From contig JAXLSX010000010.1 of the NCBI GenBank assembly GCA_046330285.1, forward strand, positions 56,774 to 120,773: a DNA stretch of 64,000 bases. The letters are read 5' to 3'. Shown piece after piece: positions 16,473-25,082 of the stretch; the stretch's first letter is position 1; each line of letters opens with the position of its first letter. The notes below the pieces were generated by a model. That model was given only the letters and a program-made list of their open reading frames with translations, had not been told where the DNA came from and made no database searches. A program made the position numbers and the translations under genes. The stretch comes from RHKX01 sp046330285 (GTDB lineage: Bacteria; Actinomycetota; Thermoleophilia; Solirubrobacterales; 70-9).

Positions 16473-18457
16473 TGTTCCGCCACGACGAAAACGCGGCGCC
16501 GACCCACGCCCAGTTCGCGATGCGCGTGACGATCCTCGGAGTGATCGCGATCGTCGCGTTCGGGGCCGTCTTCTTCCGCCTCTGGTTCCTCCAGGTCCTC
16601 TCCGGCGAGGCCTACCTGAAGGAGGCCAACGCGAACCGCGTCCGCGAGATCAAGATTCAGGCGCCGCGCGGCGAGATCCTCGACCGCGCCGGCCGGGTCC
16701 TCGTCGACAACAAGACCGTGCTCTCGCTCCAGGTCCAGCCCAGCGAGCTCCCCCAGCAGAACGAGCCCCGCAACGACGAGCTCCGCCGGGTGGCCGAGGT
16801 CGCCGGCATGAGCTACGGCAAGGTCAAGGACGAGATGACCACGCAGATGGCGGCCGCGGCGGGGTTGAAGCCGCACGAGTACAAGCAGCAGCTCCGCGCC
16901 GGCGAGATCGAGGAGCCGCCGGTTCCGGTGACGCTGAAGCAGGACGTCGACAAGGACGTCGTCTACGCGTTGCGGGAGCGCCAGGACGAGTTCCCGGGTG
17001 TCTCGGCCTCGCAGATGTACGTCCGCGACTACCCGAACGGGACGCTCGGGGCGCACCTCTTCGGCTACGTCTCCGAGATCGGGCCCGACCAGCTCAAGGA
17101 GCCCGCCTACGAGGGGCTCGAGCAGGGCGACCGGATCGGCGCGACCGGCCTCGAGTCGCAGTACGACCAGATCCTCCGCGGCCGCAACGGCGCGATCCGG
17201 GTCCAGGTCGAGGCGTCGGGCGAGCCGCGTGGGCGCGAGCTCTCGCGGATCGAGCCCGAGTCCGGGGACAACCTGAAGCTGACGCTCGACAAGAAGGTCC
17301 AGGCCGCCGGCGAGTCGGCGCTCGCCTCGACCGGTCTGCCGGGCGCTTTCGTCGCGATGAAGATCGACGACGGCTCGATCCTCGGCATGGGGTCGTCGCC
17401 CACCTTCGACCCGAGCGTGTTCACGCCGCCGGTCTCGACCAAGGTCGTCAAGGCGCTGAGCGGCAACGAGGAGGACCCGCTCCTCGACCGCGCGATCCAG
17501 TCCGGCTACCCGACCGGTTCGACCTTCAAGGCGATCAGCGGCTCGGCCCTGCTCGAGTCCGGCCTGATCACGCCCGCCCACACCTTCGCCGACAACGGGT
17601 CCTTCCGCTACGGCGGACGCGAGTGGATCAATGCCGGTCGTGCCGTCAACGGCGTCGTCAACATGGTCTCGGCGCTGAAGGTCTCCTCCGACGTCTTCTT
17701 CTACGACCTCGGCATCACAGCCAACCAGCAGTACGACAAGGACGGGTCGGAGATCATCCAGGACTGGGCCAAGCAACTCAGTTTCGGTTCGTTGACCGGG
17801 ATCGACGTGCCCGGCGAGGGCGCCGGCCTCGTACCGACGCCGGAGTGGCGTCACAAGCTCTACGAGCAGGCCGCCGACCCCAGCTCGTGCGGCGGCAAGG
17901 ATCGTCTGTTCGAGCCCGGGTGTTACGAGACGGACCGAGACTGGACCGTCGGCGACAACATGAACCTCGCCGTCGGCCAGGGCGACCTGCAGGCGACGCC
18001 GCTCCAGCTCGCGACCGCCTACGCGGCGATCGGGAACGGGGGAGAGGTCGTCCGCCCGCACCTGGGGATGGAGGCCGAGGATCCGACCGGCGCCCAGACG
18101 CAGGCGTTCGAGCCGGCGCCGCGCCGCGAGGTCGATCTCTCCGAGGAGACGCGCTCGACGATCATGGAGGGTCTCCGCGAGGCGGCAACCGAATCCGGCG
18201 GGACGTCGTATCCGACCTTCGGCAGCTACCCGATCGCGATCGCCGGCAAGACCGGCACCGCGGAGAAGACCGACCAGGAGGACCAGTCCTGGTACGCGGC
18301 GCTCGCGCCCGCCGACGATCCCAAGTACGTGGTCGTCGTCACCGTCGAGCGCGGCGGCTTCGGCGCCTCGACTGCGGCCCCCGCCGCCTGTCAGATCTTC
18401 AACGCCGTCTTCGACGTCAAGGACGAGTGCGTCGCGGGAACGAGTACGACGCGATGA
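16472..18457 (+). CDS. mrdA: penicillin-binding protein 2 (elongation transpeptidase)
   Basis: Class B PBP that cross-links peptidoglycan during side-wall growth, 661 aa. One N-terminal membrane span (GVIAIVAFGAVFFRLWFLQV) is followed by the PBP dimerisation domain starting at RGEILDRAGRVLVDN. The transpeptidase has Ser350 in GSTFK and the KTG box in GKTGTAEK. It acts with the glycosyltransferase RodA, encoded next. The mreD stop overlaps its ATG. Confidence 0.95.
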   Translation: MFRHDENAAPTHAQFAMRVTILGVIAIVAFGAVFFRLWFLQVLSGEAYLKEANANRVREIKIQAPRGEILDRAGRVLVDNKTVLSLQVQPSELPQQNEPRNDELRRVAEVAGMSYGKVKDEMTTQMAAAAGLKPHEYKQQLRAGEIEEPPVPVTLKQDVDKDVVYALRERQDEFPGVSASQMYVRDYPNGTLGAHLFGYVSEIGPDQLKEPAYEGLEQGDRIGATGLESQYDQILRGRNGAIRVQVEASGEPRGRELSRIEPESGDNLKLTLDKKVQAAGESALASTGLPGAFVAMKIDDGSILGMGSSPTFDPSVFTPPVSTKVVKALSGNEEDPLLDRAIQSGYPTGSTFKAISGSALLESGLITPAHTFADNGSFRYGGREWINAGRAVNGVVNMVSALKVSSDVFFYDLGITANQQYDKDGSEIIQDWAKQLSFGSLTGIDVPGEGAGLVPTPEWRHKLYEQAADPSSCGGKDRLFEPGCYETDRDWTVGDNMNLAVGQGDLQATPLQLATAYAAIGNGGEVVRPHLGMEAEDPTGAQTQAFEPAPRREVDLSEETRSTIMEGLREAATESGGTSYPTFGSYPIAIAGKTGTAEKTDQEDQSWYAALAPADDPKYVVVVTVERGGFGASTAAPAACQIFNAVFDVKDECVAGTSTTR

Positions 18458-18489
18458 GCCCCTTCGCTGCCAAGATGGGCCGCTAGCCG

Positions 18490-19683
18490 ATGCCGACGAT
18501 CGCCAGACCACGGACCTTCGACGAGCGCAGCGCCGGGATCGGCGCGCGCACCGGGCTGCTCAAGATCGACCCCGTCACGGCGTTCGCCGGGATCGGGCTG
18601 ATCGCCTGCAGCATCATCGCCCTCGGCTTCACGACGCAGAACGAGGTGGCGGGCGATCCGTACTTCTACACAATCCGCCAGAGCATCTACGCCGTCATTG
18701 GCGTCGCCCTGATGTTCACCCTCGCGCGCATCGACTACTCGCGATTCCGCGAGCTCAGGGTCGGTATCTACAGCGCGATGATCTTCACGATCGTCCTCGT
18801 CCTCGTCCTCGGCTTCGCAGCGCTCGGCGCGCGCCGGTGGATCGAGCTCCCCTTCTTCCAGTTTCAGCCGTCGGAGCTTGGCAAGCTGTTGCTTGTCCTC
18901 GCCCTCGCCGGCTTCGCCATCGACCGGGCCCGTCGCCAGACGGCGTGGCAGCGCACCGCGCGGCTGCTCCTGCTGGGTTTCGTTCCCGCGTTGATCGTTT
19001 TCGTGCAGCCCGACTTGGGCACCGCACTCGTCTACGGCGTGATCACGCTCGCGATCCTGTTCGTCTCCGGCACCCCCTGGCAGCATTTCGCCGCCCTCGG
19101 GGGAATTGCGCTGGCGGCGGTCGCGGCCGTGCTGCTGATCGCGCCGGCAGTCGGGCACCCGGTGCTTCACGGGTATCAGCTCGACCGGCTGACGTCGTTC
19201 CTCAATCCGAGTGACGACCCCGCCGATTCCAGCTATCAGACCAATCAGGCGCTCACCGCCATCGGTTCCGGGGGTAAAACCGGCCGCGGCGACGACGCCA
19301 CCCAGGTGCAGAACCACTTCCTTCCGGAAGCCCACACCGATTTCATGTTCTCCGCGATCGCGGAGCGGTGGGGGTTCATGGGCGCTGCGCTTGTCCTATC
19401 CCTCTATGCGCTGCTCATATGGCGAGCGCTGCGGATAACGACTCTCTCGAAGAACTTGTACGGGAGCCTCGTCGGGGCGGGTATCGCCTCGATGCTCCTA
19501 TTCCAGGTATTCGTCAACGTCGGGATGAACGTCGGGCTGATGCCCGTCACGGGCGTCCCGCTTCCACTGGTCAGCTACGGCGGCACCTCGGTGCTCGTCA
19601 CGTTCATGGCCATCGGCGTTCTTCAGAGCATCTACGTCCAATCGCAGCTTTCCTCGCCGGGCAGCCTCAGGACTGCTCTGTGA
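18490..19683 (+). CDS. rodA: SEDS-family peptidoglycan glycosyltransferase RodA
   Basis: Polymerises lipid II during cell elongation with PBP2, 397 aa, about ten membrane spans. SEDS signatures are visible: ARRWIELPFFQFQPSELGK, FVQPDLGTALV, AHTDFMFSAIAERWG, and PVTGVPLPLVSYGGTSVL near the C-terminus. It sits 32 nt after mrdA in the same orientation. The middle of the gene is somewhat less GC-rich than neighbours, but nothing suggests transfer. Confidence 0.95.
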   Translation: MPTIARPRTFDERSAGIGARTGLLKIDPVTAFAGIGLIACSIIALGFTTQNEVAGDPYFYTIRQSIYAVIGVALMFTLARIDYSRFRELRVGIYSAMIFTIVLVLVLGFAALGARRWIELPFFQFQPSELGKLLLVLALAGFAIDRARRQTAWQRTARLLLLGFVPALIVFVQPDLGTALVYGVITLAILFVSGTPWQHFAALGGIALAAVAAVLLIAPAVGHPVLHGYQLDRLTSFLNPSDDPADSSYQTNQALTAIGSGGKTGRGDDATQVQNHFLPEAHTDFMFSAIAERWGFMGAALVLSLYALLIWRALRITTLSKNLYGSLVGAGIASMLLFQVFVNVGMNVGLMPVTGVPLPLVSYGGTSVLVTFMAIGVLQSIYVQSQLSSPGSLRTAL

Positions 19684-19694
19684 GGTGAGCAACT

Positions 19695-21635
19695 TTGAAG
19701 AAGAAGATCCTCGTATCGGTTGACGCCGGTGAGACCCGCGTCGCCGTGCTCGAAGCCAAGGGCTCGGCACGCGCCGGCCGCGGCAAGAAGAACGACAAGA
19801 ACGACAAGGACGAAAAGGCCAAGGCCGACGACGGCGCCCAGTCCAAGGGCGGCCGCAACGGCAAGGGCGACAACTGGCGGGTCGGCGAGCTCTACGTCGA
19901 GCGCCGCGGTTCGCGGTCGATCGTCGGCAACATCTACAAGGGCGTCGTCGACAACGTGCTGCCCGGGATGGAGGCGGCGTTCGTCGACATCGGGCTCGAG
20001 CGCAACGGCTTCCTCCACGTCGACGAGATCGTCACCCCCGACGGCAAGGCGGTCCCGAAGCGGGGCCGCGGCCAGGGGCGGCGGATCGACGAGCTGATCA
20101 AGCGCGGTCAGGAGATCGTCGTCCAGGTCGTCAAGGATCCGCTGAAGACGAAGGGCGCGCGCCTGTCGATGCAGCTCTCGATCGCCGGCCGTTACCTCGT
20201 CTACATGCCGCAGGGCGGCGGCATCGGCGTCAGTCGCCGGCTCCCCGACGGCGAGCGCAGCCAGATGCGCAAGAACCTCGAGAAGATCCACGCGGCCAGC
20301 AAGGAGAAGGGCGGCTACATCGTCCGGACCGCGGCCCAGGGCGCCGACAAGGAGGACTTCGAGCGCGAGATCGCCTACCTGCACAAGCTGCACGAGGTGC
20401 TCGAGCGGCGTTCGAAGGACGCCGACGCGCCGTCGCTGATCTTCCAGGAGGCGGATCTGCCGATCCGGGTCCTCCGCGACGTCCTCGGCAGCGAGTTCGA
20501 CGGCGCCGAGATCGACGACCAGAAGCAGTTCGAGCGGGTGACCTCGTTCTTCCAGCGGACCGCACCGGAGCTGGTCGAGTCGGTCGAGATGCACTCGCAC
20601 TCCGAGCACCTGTTCGAGCGCCACGGCGCCGAGGAGGCATTCCGCTCGACGCTCTCGCGCCGGGTCGACCTGCCCTCCGGCGGTTACCTGATCATCGATT
20701 ACGCCGAGGCGCTGACCGTGGTGGACATCAACACCGGCAGCTTCACCGGCAAGGGCAAGGGCCGGCTCGAGGACACGATCACGAAGGTCAACGTCGAGGC
20801 GGCCGACGAGGTCGTCCGCCAGCTCCGGCTCCGCGACATCGGCGGGATCATCGTCATCGACTTCATCGACATGGCGCGGGCCAAGAACCGCGACCAGGTG
20901 CTGAAGACGCTGCGGAAGGCGCTCGACGAGGACCGGACCAAGACCTACGTGGTCGAGGTCTCGCCGCTCGGGCTGGTCGAGATGACCCGCCAGAACGTCA
21001 CCGATGGCGTCCGCGAGATCCTCACCACCCGCTGTCCGACCTGCGACGGCGAGGGTGTCGTCCGCTCGGCCGAGACGGTCGCGATCGAGGCGCTGCGGAA
21101 GCTCCGCGACGTCGCCGAGCAGTCCGGGGAGGCGCACCTGATCCGCGTCAACCCGAAGGTCGCCCGCGAGCTGATGCGGCACGACAGCGGCCTGCTCGAG
21201 CTCGAGGAGGAGACGAGCAAGACGTTCCTGTTCGAGGGCGGCGAGGCGCTGCCGATCGACACGTTCGAGATCGCCGAGTCCGGCGACCGCGACGAGATCG
21301 AGCGCCGGGCGTTGCCGTTCCAGATCGGCGACGAGGTCCTGCTGACGATCGACGAACCGCACATGTACAACCCCGGCGATGCCGTCGCGCGCGTCGACGC
21401 CCTGGTGATCACGGTCACCGGCGCGGCGCCGCTGGTCGGCGAGCGCAAGCTCGTCCGGATCGAGGAGATCGGGCGTTCCTCGGGCCTCGCGACGCTGGTC
21501 GACGGCATCCCGGAGGGGTCGGGCGAACAGGATTCCGCCGAAGGGCTAGAATCCGGCACTCGGCGCCGCGGCCGCAGAGGCGGACGGCGCCGTTCCCGCG
21601 CCGGGAGCGGTTCGAACCCCGGCCAAGAAACCTGA
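19695..21635 (+). CDS. rng: ribonuclease E/G family endoribonuclease
   Basis: Single-strand-specific RNase for rRNA and mRNA processing, 646 aa. TTG start at 19695 behind the Shine-Dalgarno sequence GAGGTGAG. The N-terminal S1 domain is interrupted by a Lys/Asp-rich insert (residues ~20-55). The catalytic DNase I-like region includes VVDINTGSFTGKG and GGIIVIDFIDM. The Zn-link CPTC follows, and the tail is Arg/Gly-rich (RRRGRRGGRRR). The order rng-rplU-rpmA-obg is conserved in many actinobacteria. Confidence 0.94.
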   Translation: MKKKILVSVDAGETRVAVLEAKGSARAGRGKKNDKNDKDEKAKADDGAQSKGGRNGKGDNWRVGELYVERRGSRSIVGNIYKGVVDNVLPGMEAAFVDIGLERNGFLHVDEIVTPDGKAVPKRGRGQGRRIDELIKRGQEIVVQVVKDPLKTKGARLSMQLSIAGRYLVYMPQGGGIGVSRRLPDGERSQMRKNLEKIHAASKEKGGYIVRTAAQGADKEDFEREIAYLHKLHEVLERRSKDADAPSLIFQEADLPIRVLRDVLGSEFDGAEIDDQKQFERVTSFFQRTAPELVESVEMHSHSEHLFERHGAEEAFRSTLSRRVDLPSGGYLIIDYAEALTVVDINTGSFTGKGKGRLEDTITKVNVEAADEVVRQLRLRDIGGIIVIDFIDMARAKNRDQVLKTLRKALDEDRTKTYVVEVSPLGLVEMTRQNVTDGVREILTTRCPTCDGEGVVRSAETVAIEALRKLRDVAEQSGEAHLIRVNPKVARELMRHDSGLLELEEETSKTFLFEGGEALPIDTFEIAESGDRDEIERRALPFQIGDEVLLTIDEPHMYNPGDAVARVDALVITVTGAAPLVGERKLVRIEEIGRSSGLATLVDGIPEGSGEQDSAEGLESGTRRRGRRGGRRRSRAGSGSNPGQET

Positions 21636-21661
21636 TCCTCCACGGAGACGAGCAGACCGAT

Positions 21662-22303
21662 ATGTCCACATACGCGATAGTCGAGAGCGGCGGCAAGCAG
21701 TACCGCGTCGAGAAGGGCCAGTCCCTGCTCGTCGATCGCATCGCCGAGGACGAGGGCGCCAAGGTGCCCCTCCGCGCGGTGATGTTCCGCAGCGACTCCG
21801 ACACGGTGGTCGCTCCGGCCGACCTCGAGAAGGTCAAGGTCGAGGCCAAGGTCGCCGGCCACGAGCGCGGGACCAAGGTCAAGGTCTTCAAGTACAAGGC
21901 GAAGAAGGGCTACCGCAAGCGCCGCGGCCATCGCTCCGAGCTGACCCGGCTCGAGGTGACCGAGGTCAAGATGCTGTCCCGGAAGCCCGCCGCGAGCAAG
22001 GACGACGAGCCCGCCGCGAAGGAGCCGAAGGCAGCCGCGAAGGAGGCCTCGAAGCCGGCCGCCGCGGAGCAGCCCGCCGATAAGGCCGCTTCCACGGAGG
22101 GACTCCCCGAGAGCATCGGCAAACCCGCGACCAAGGCGCTCGAAGAGGCGGGCCTGACCACGCTGGAGCAGGTCGCCGGCAAGACCGAGGCCGAGCTGCT
22201 GGAACTCAAGGGCATCGGCCCGAAGGCCGTCGAAGCGCTTTCCGAGGCGCTCGCCGACGCGGGCCTCTCCCTGGAGCAGACCGACGAGAAGGAGAGCGAC
22301 TGA
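21662..22303 (+). CDS. rplU: 50S ribosomal protein L21 with C-terminal helix-hairpin-helix extension
   Basis: Residues 1-~103 are a normal L21: YAIVESGGKQYRVEKGQ, later FKYKAKKGYRKRRGHR. The protein then continues for ~110 residues beyond the usual end. First comes an Ala/Lys/Glu-rich linker, then a compact helix-hairpin-helix-like domain (TTLEQVAGKTEAELLELKGI followed by GPKAVEALSEAL). HhH domains bind nucleic acid, so an extra rRNA/DNA contact is plausible. The stop overlaps rpmA as TGATG. Confidence 0.93.
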   Translation: MSTYAIVESGGKQYRVEKGQSLLVDRIAEDEGAKVPLRAVMFRSDSDTVVAPADLEKVKVEAKVAGHERGTKVKVFKYKAKKGYRKRRGHRSELTRLEVTEVKMLSRKPAASKDDEPAAKEPKAAAKEASKPAAAEQPADKAASTEGLPESIGKPATKALEEAGLTTLEQVAGKTEAELLELKGIGPKAVEALSEALADAGLSLEQTDEKESD

Positions 22304-22557
22304 TGGCTCACAAGAAGGGGCTCGGCTCGAGCCGCAACGGCCGCGATTCCAACCCGAAGTACCTCGGGGTCAAGATCTTCGCGGGGCAGACCGTCAAGGG
22401 CGGCGAGATCATCGTCCGCCAGCGCGGCACCCGTTTCCATCCCGGCGACGGTGTCGGCCTCGGCCGGGACCACACGATCTTCGCCACCCGGCCCGGAACG
22501 GTCGAGTTCACGCCCGGCCGCAAGGGTCGCGTCGTCTCGGTCGCAGCGGCCGAGTAA
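22303..22557 (+). CDS. rpmA: 50S ribosomal protein L27
   Basis: 84 aa, the usual L27 length. The N-terminus reads MAHKKGLGSSRNGRDS without the cleavable extension of Firmicutes. The conserved core GQTVKGGEIIVRQRGTRFHP contacts the peptidyl-transferase centre. Translation is coupled to rplU by the TGATG overlap. A hairpin follows. Confidence 0.97.
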   Translation: MAHKKGLGSSRNGRDSNPKYLGVKIFAGQTVKGGEIIVRQRGTRFHPGDGVGLGRDHTIFATRPGTVEFTPGRKGRVVSVAAAE

Positions 22558-22564
22558 CTGACCC

Positions 22565-22591
22565 GCCGCCGAGCGGCGGCACCTTCTTTCC
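22565..22591 (+). terminator. terminator after rpmA
   Basis: GCCGCC-GAGC-GGCGGC is a 6-bp GC stem (22565-22580). It is followed by ACCTTCTTTCC, a pyrimidine-rich tail, close to a classic intrinsic terminator. Confidence 0.6.
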
Positions 22592-22622
22592 TGCAAATCC
22601 GGGCCTTTCCGGAAGGGCGGCG

Positions 22623-22646
22623 CATACCTGAAGAGATTTCAGTATG
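22623..22646. repeat. imperfect inverted repeat upstream of the large beta-helix gene
   Basis: CATAC/GTATG and TGAA/TTCA arms around GAGAT form a 24-bp dyad about 80 bp before the ATG at 22725. It is AT-rich for this genome. It could be an operator for the secreted-protein operon; this is a guess from symmetry only. Confidence 0.3.
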
Positions 22647-22724
22647 TTGCCGCGATCGTCCAACTGCCGCCGGGGGCAAGCCGGCAGCAGGGGTAGTCCA
22701 ATTGAGGTCAAGGGAGAGGGTTTG

Positions 22725-25082
22725 ATGGGTCGCAGGTCGTTGGCGTTCCTGTTCGCGATCGTGGTGGTTCTGGCCGCCGCGCCGGCCGCATCGGCCGCCA
22801 CCCTGACCGTCGACGACGACGGCGCCCAGTGCCCCGGAGCGGGCTACACGAAGATCCAGAAGGCGATCGACGACGCCTTCAACGGCGACACGATCGCCGT
22901 CTGTGCCGGCACCTACGTCGAGGGTTCGGGGGGCGTCGGCAGCAACGCGCTGACGATCTCGAACAAGTCGATCGACATCCGCGGAGCCGGCGCCGACCTC
23001 GTCGCGATCCAGCCGAAGCGGTCGACCCCGACCAGCGGTCAGATCGCCGACACCAACACCAGCCCGGCCCTCAACATCCGCAACGGCGTCGGCGACATCG
23101 TCTCGATCATCGGCACCAAGCCGAACCCGGTGACGGTCAACATCTCCGGCGTCACGATCGACGGCAACGGCGTCTACGTCGAGGCCGGCGTCGTCTACCG
23201 CGACGGTGGCGGCACGCTCTCGCGCTCGCGCGTGACGAACATCGTCACCTCCGAGTCGAACACGGCTGACACGATCCCCGGCGGATACCGGTCCGCGTTC
23301 CCCGGCATCGGCGTCGCCCAGGTCACATCGGGCTCCGGCACCCCCGCGGTCACGAGGCCGCCGCTGAACATCGACCAGACGCGGATCAACCGCTACAACA
23401 CCTACGGCGTCTTCGTCGACACCGCGACGAACGACACGCCGCCGCTGACCGCTTCGACCGTCACCAACCAGGTGGCGAACATCACCGGCAGCGTCATCGT
23501 CGGCCGCACCCAGTGCACCGCCTTCAACTCGCCGACCCCGCCGCCGTACGTCCTCGGCGGCCCGGCGGCGACCCCGTCGAACCAGCTGCCGGGCAACTGC
23601 TCCTCCGTCGGGCTGACCACGGTCGGACCGACCTTCGGCCAGGACGGCGTCCGCGTCACCTCGAACTCGAAGGTCAACGTCACCGACACGACGATCGCGG
23701 CCAACCTCGTCCACGGCACCGGAGCGCCCACCTACAACTCGGCGACGAACAACGCCAACCTGCCGCTCGGTGCGGGCGTGCGTCTGATCGGCGCCGGCGC
23801 CTCGACGATCCAGAACAGCAACCTCACCGACAACGCCTACGGCGTCAACAACGTGGCGCTCGACGGGACGACGGCGAACGTCGCGATCCCGGTGCTCGCC
23901 GAGAACAACTACTGGGGCCTGCGCACGAACGCGACCTCGAACACCGGCCCGGCGATCTCGCCGACGACGAACCCGCCCTACCAGGAGAACCCGGTCAACG
24001 GCACCGGGGTTGCTGACCCGACCTGCGTCACCTCGACCGGGGCGGCGACGAACAACTCGACCGCCGTCGACTTCTGCCCGTTCCGCAACGGCAACCAGGC
24101 CGACCCGAACGCCGGCCAGTGGCCGGTCGCCTACGCGCCGCTGCCGGTCTCCGACGCGGGCCCGTCGGTCACGCTCTCGAGCGACAGCCCGACCTACGAC
24201 CGCGGCGACACCGTCACGCTCACGGCCAACGCCAGCGACGACTTCGGCATCGCCAAGGTGACGTTCTACGACGGCAACGAAGTCGTCGGAACGGCGGTCC
24301 CGCCGAACGACGAGGTCACCTACCAGATCCCGAACGACGCTCCGTGCGCCGCCCGCAGCATCCGCGCGGTGGCCAAGGACTCGATCGGCCAGACGGCCAG
24401 CGACACGAAGTCGATCACGGTCGTCGGCCCGAACAACTGCGAGCCGCCGCCCGATCCGCCGGTCGAGCCGACCGTCCAGCTGACCGGCGTCCCGGCCACG
24501 ATCGACGCCGAGGACGGCGCCACGGTCGGCGCGGACGTCACCGTCGATCCGACGCTGACCGCCAAGAACGTGGTCTTCAAGCTCGGTAACCGGACCGTCT
24601 GCACCGACACGACGGCCCCGTACAGCTGCGAGATCCTGCCGACCGGGGCCGAGGTCGGCACCCAGTCGATCCAGGCGATCGTCACCGACTCGATCGACCA
24701 GACCGCCGCCGACTCGGAGTCCACGGAGGTCTCGAAGTTCGAGACGACCCTGAGCATCGAGCACACCGGCAAGACGATCAAGCCGCGCGGCAACAGCGCC
24801 AAGAAGGGCAAGGGCTTCCTCGTCCGCAAGGTCACCGGCGAGGTGTCGCTGCACCCGCGCGTGACGAAGGCGCAGGGCTGCTCGACCGGCACGGTGACGC
24901 TGAACGTCACCAGGAACAAGGAGACCCTGTTCCCGTTCGTCGAGGTGCCGCTGAACCAGAACTGCAAGTACTCGCTGAAGTTCAAGGTGAAGAAGACGCA
25001 GCGGCACAAGTTCGGCGTCGATGCGAGCTTCAGCGGCAACTCGGTCCTACTGCCAGCCAGCAACAAAGCGAGGTTCAAGTAA
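22725..25082 (+). CDS. secreted beta-helix protein with Ig-like C-terminal domains
   Basis: 785 aa from ATG 22725, which has the Shine-Dalgarno sequence AAGGGAGAGG; the 27 upstream in-frame codons are not protein-like. The signal peptide ends near APAASA. Residues ~27-470 show parallel beta-helix features (YTKIQKAIDDAFNGDTIAVC, then repeated N-rich turns). Next come two immunoglobulin-like modules with DRGDTVTLTANASDDFGIAKV and a related second copy. A basic C-terminal beta domain with two Cys ends the protein. It is probably a surface or extracellular carbohydrate-interacting protein; no active site is assigned. Confidence 0.8.
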   Translation: MGRRSLAFLFAIVVVLAAAPAASAATLTVDDDGAQCPGAGYTKIQKAIDDAFNGDTIAVCAGTYVEGSGGVGSNALTISNKSIDIRGAGADLVAIQPKRSTPTSGQIADTNTSPALNIRNGVGDIVSIIGTKPNPVTVNISGVTIDGNGVYVEAGVVYRDGGGTLSRSRVTNIVTSESNTADTIPGGYRSAFPGIGVAQVTSGSGTPAVTRPPLNIDQTRINRYNTYGVFVDTATNDTPPLTASTVTNQVANITGSVIVGRTQCTAFNSPTPPPYVLGGPAATPSNQLPGNCSSVGLTTVGPTFGQDGVRVTSNSKVNVTDTTIAANLVHGTGAPTYNSATNNANLPLGAGVRLIGAGASTIQNSNLTDNAYGVNNVALDGTTANVAIPVLAENNYWGLRTNATSNTGPAISPTTNPPYQENPVNGTGVADPTCVTSTGAATNNSTAVDFCPFRNGNQADPNAGQWPVAYAPLPVSDAGPSVTLSSDSPTYDRGDTVTLTANASDDFGIAKVTFYDGNEVVGTAVPPNDEVTYQIPNDAPCAARSIRAVAKDSIGQTASDTKSITVVGPNNCEPPPDPPVEPTVQLTGVPATIDAEDGATVGADVTVDPTLTAKNVVFKLGNRTVCTDTTAPYSCEILPTGAEVGTQSIQAIVTDSIDQTAADSESTEVSKFETTLSIEHTGKTIKPRGNSAKKGKGFLVRKVTGEVSLHPRVTKAQGCSTGTVTLNVTRNKETLFPFVEVPLNQNCKYSLKFKVKKTQRHKFGVDASFSGNSVLLPASNKARFK

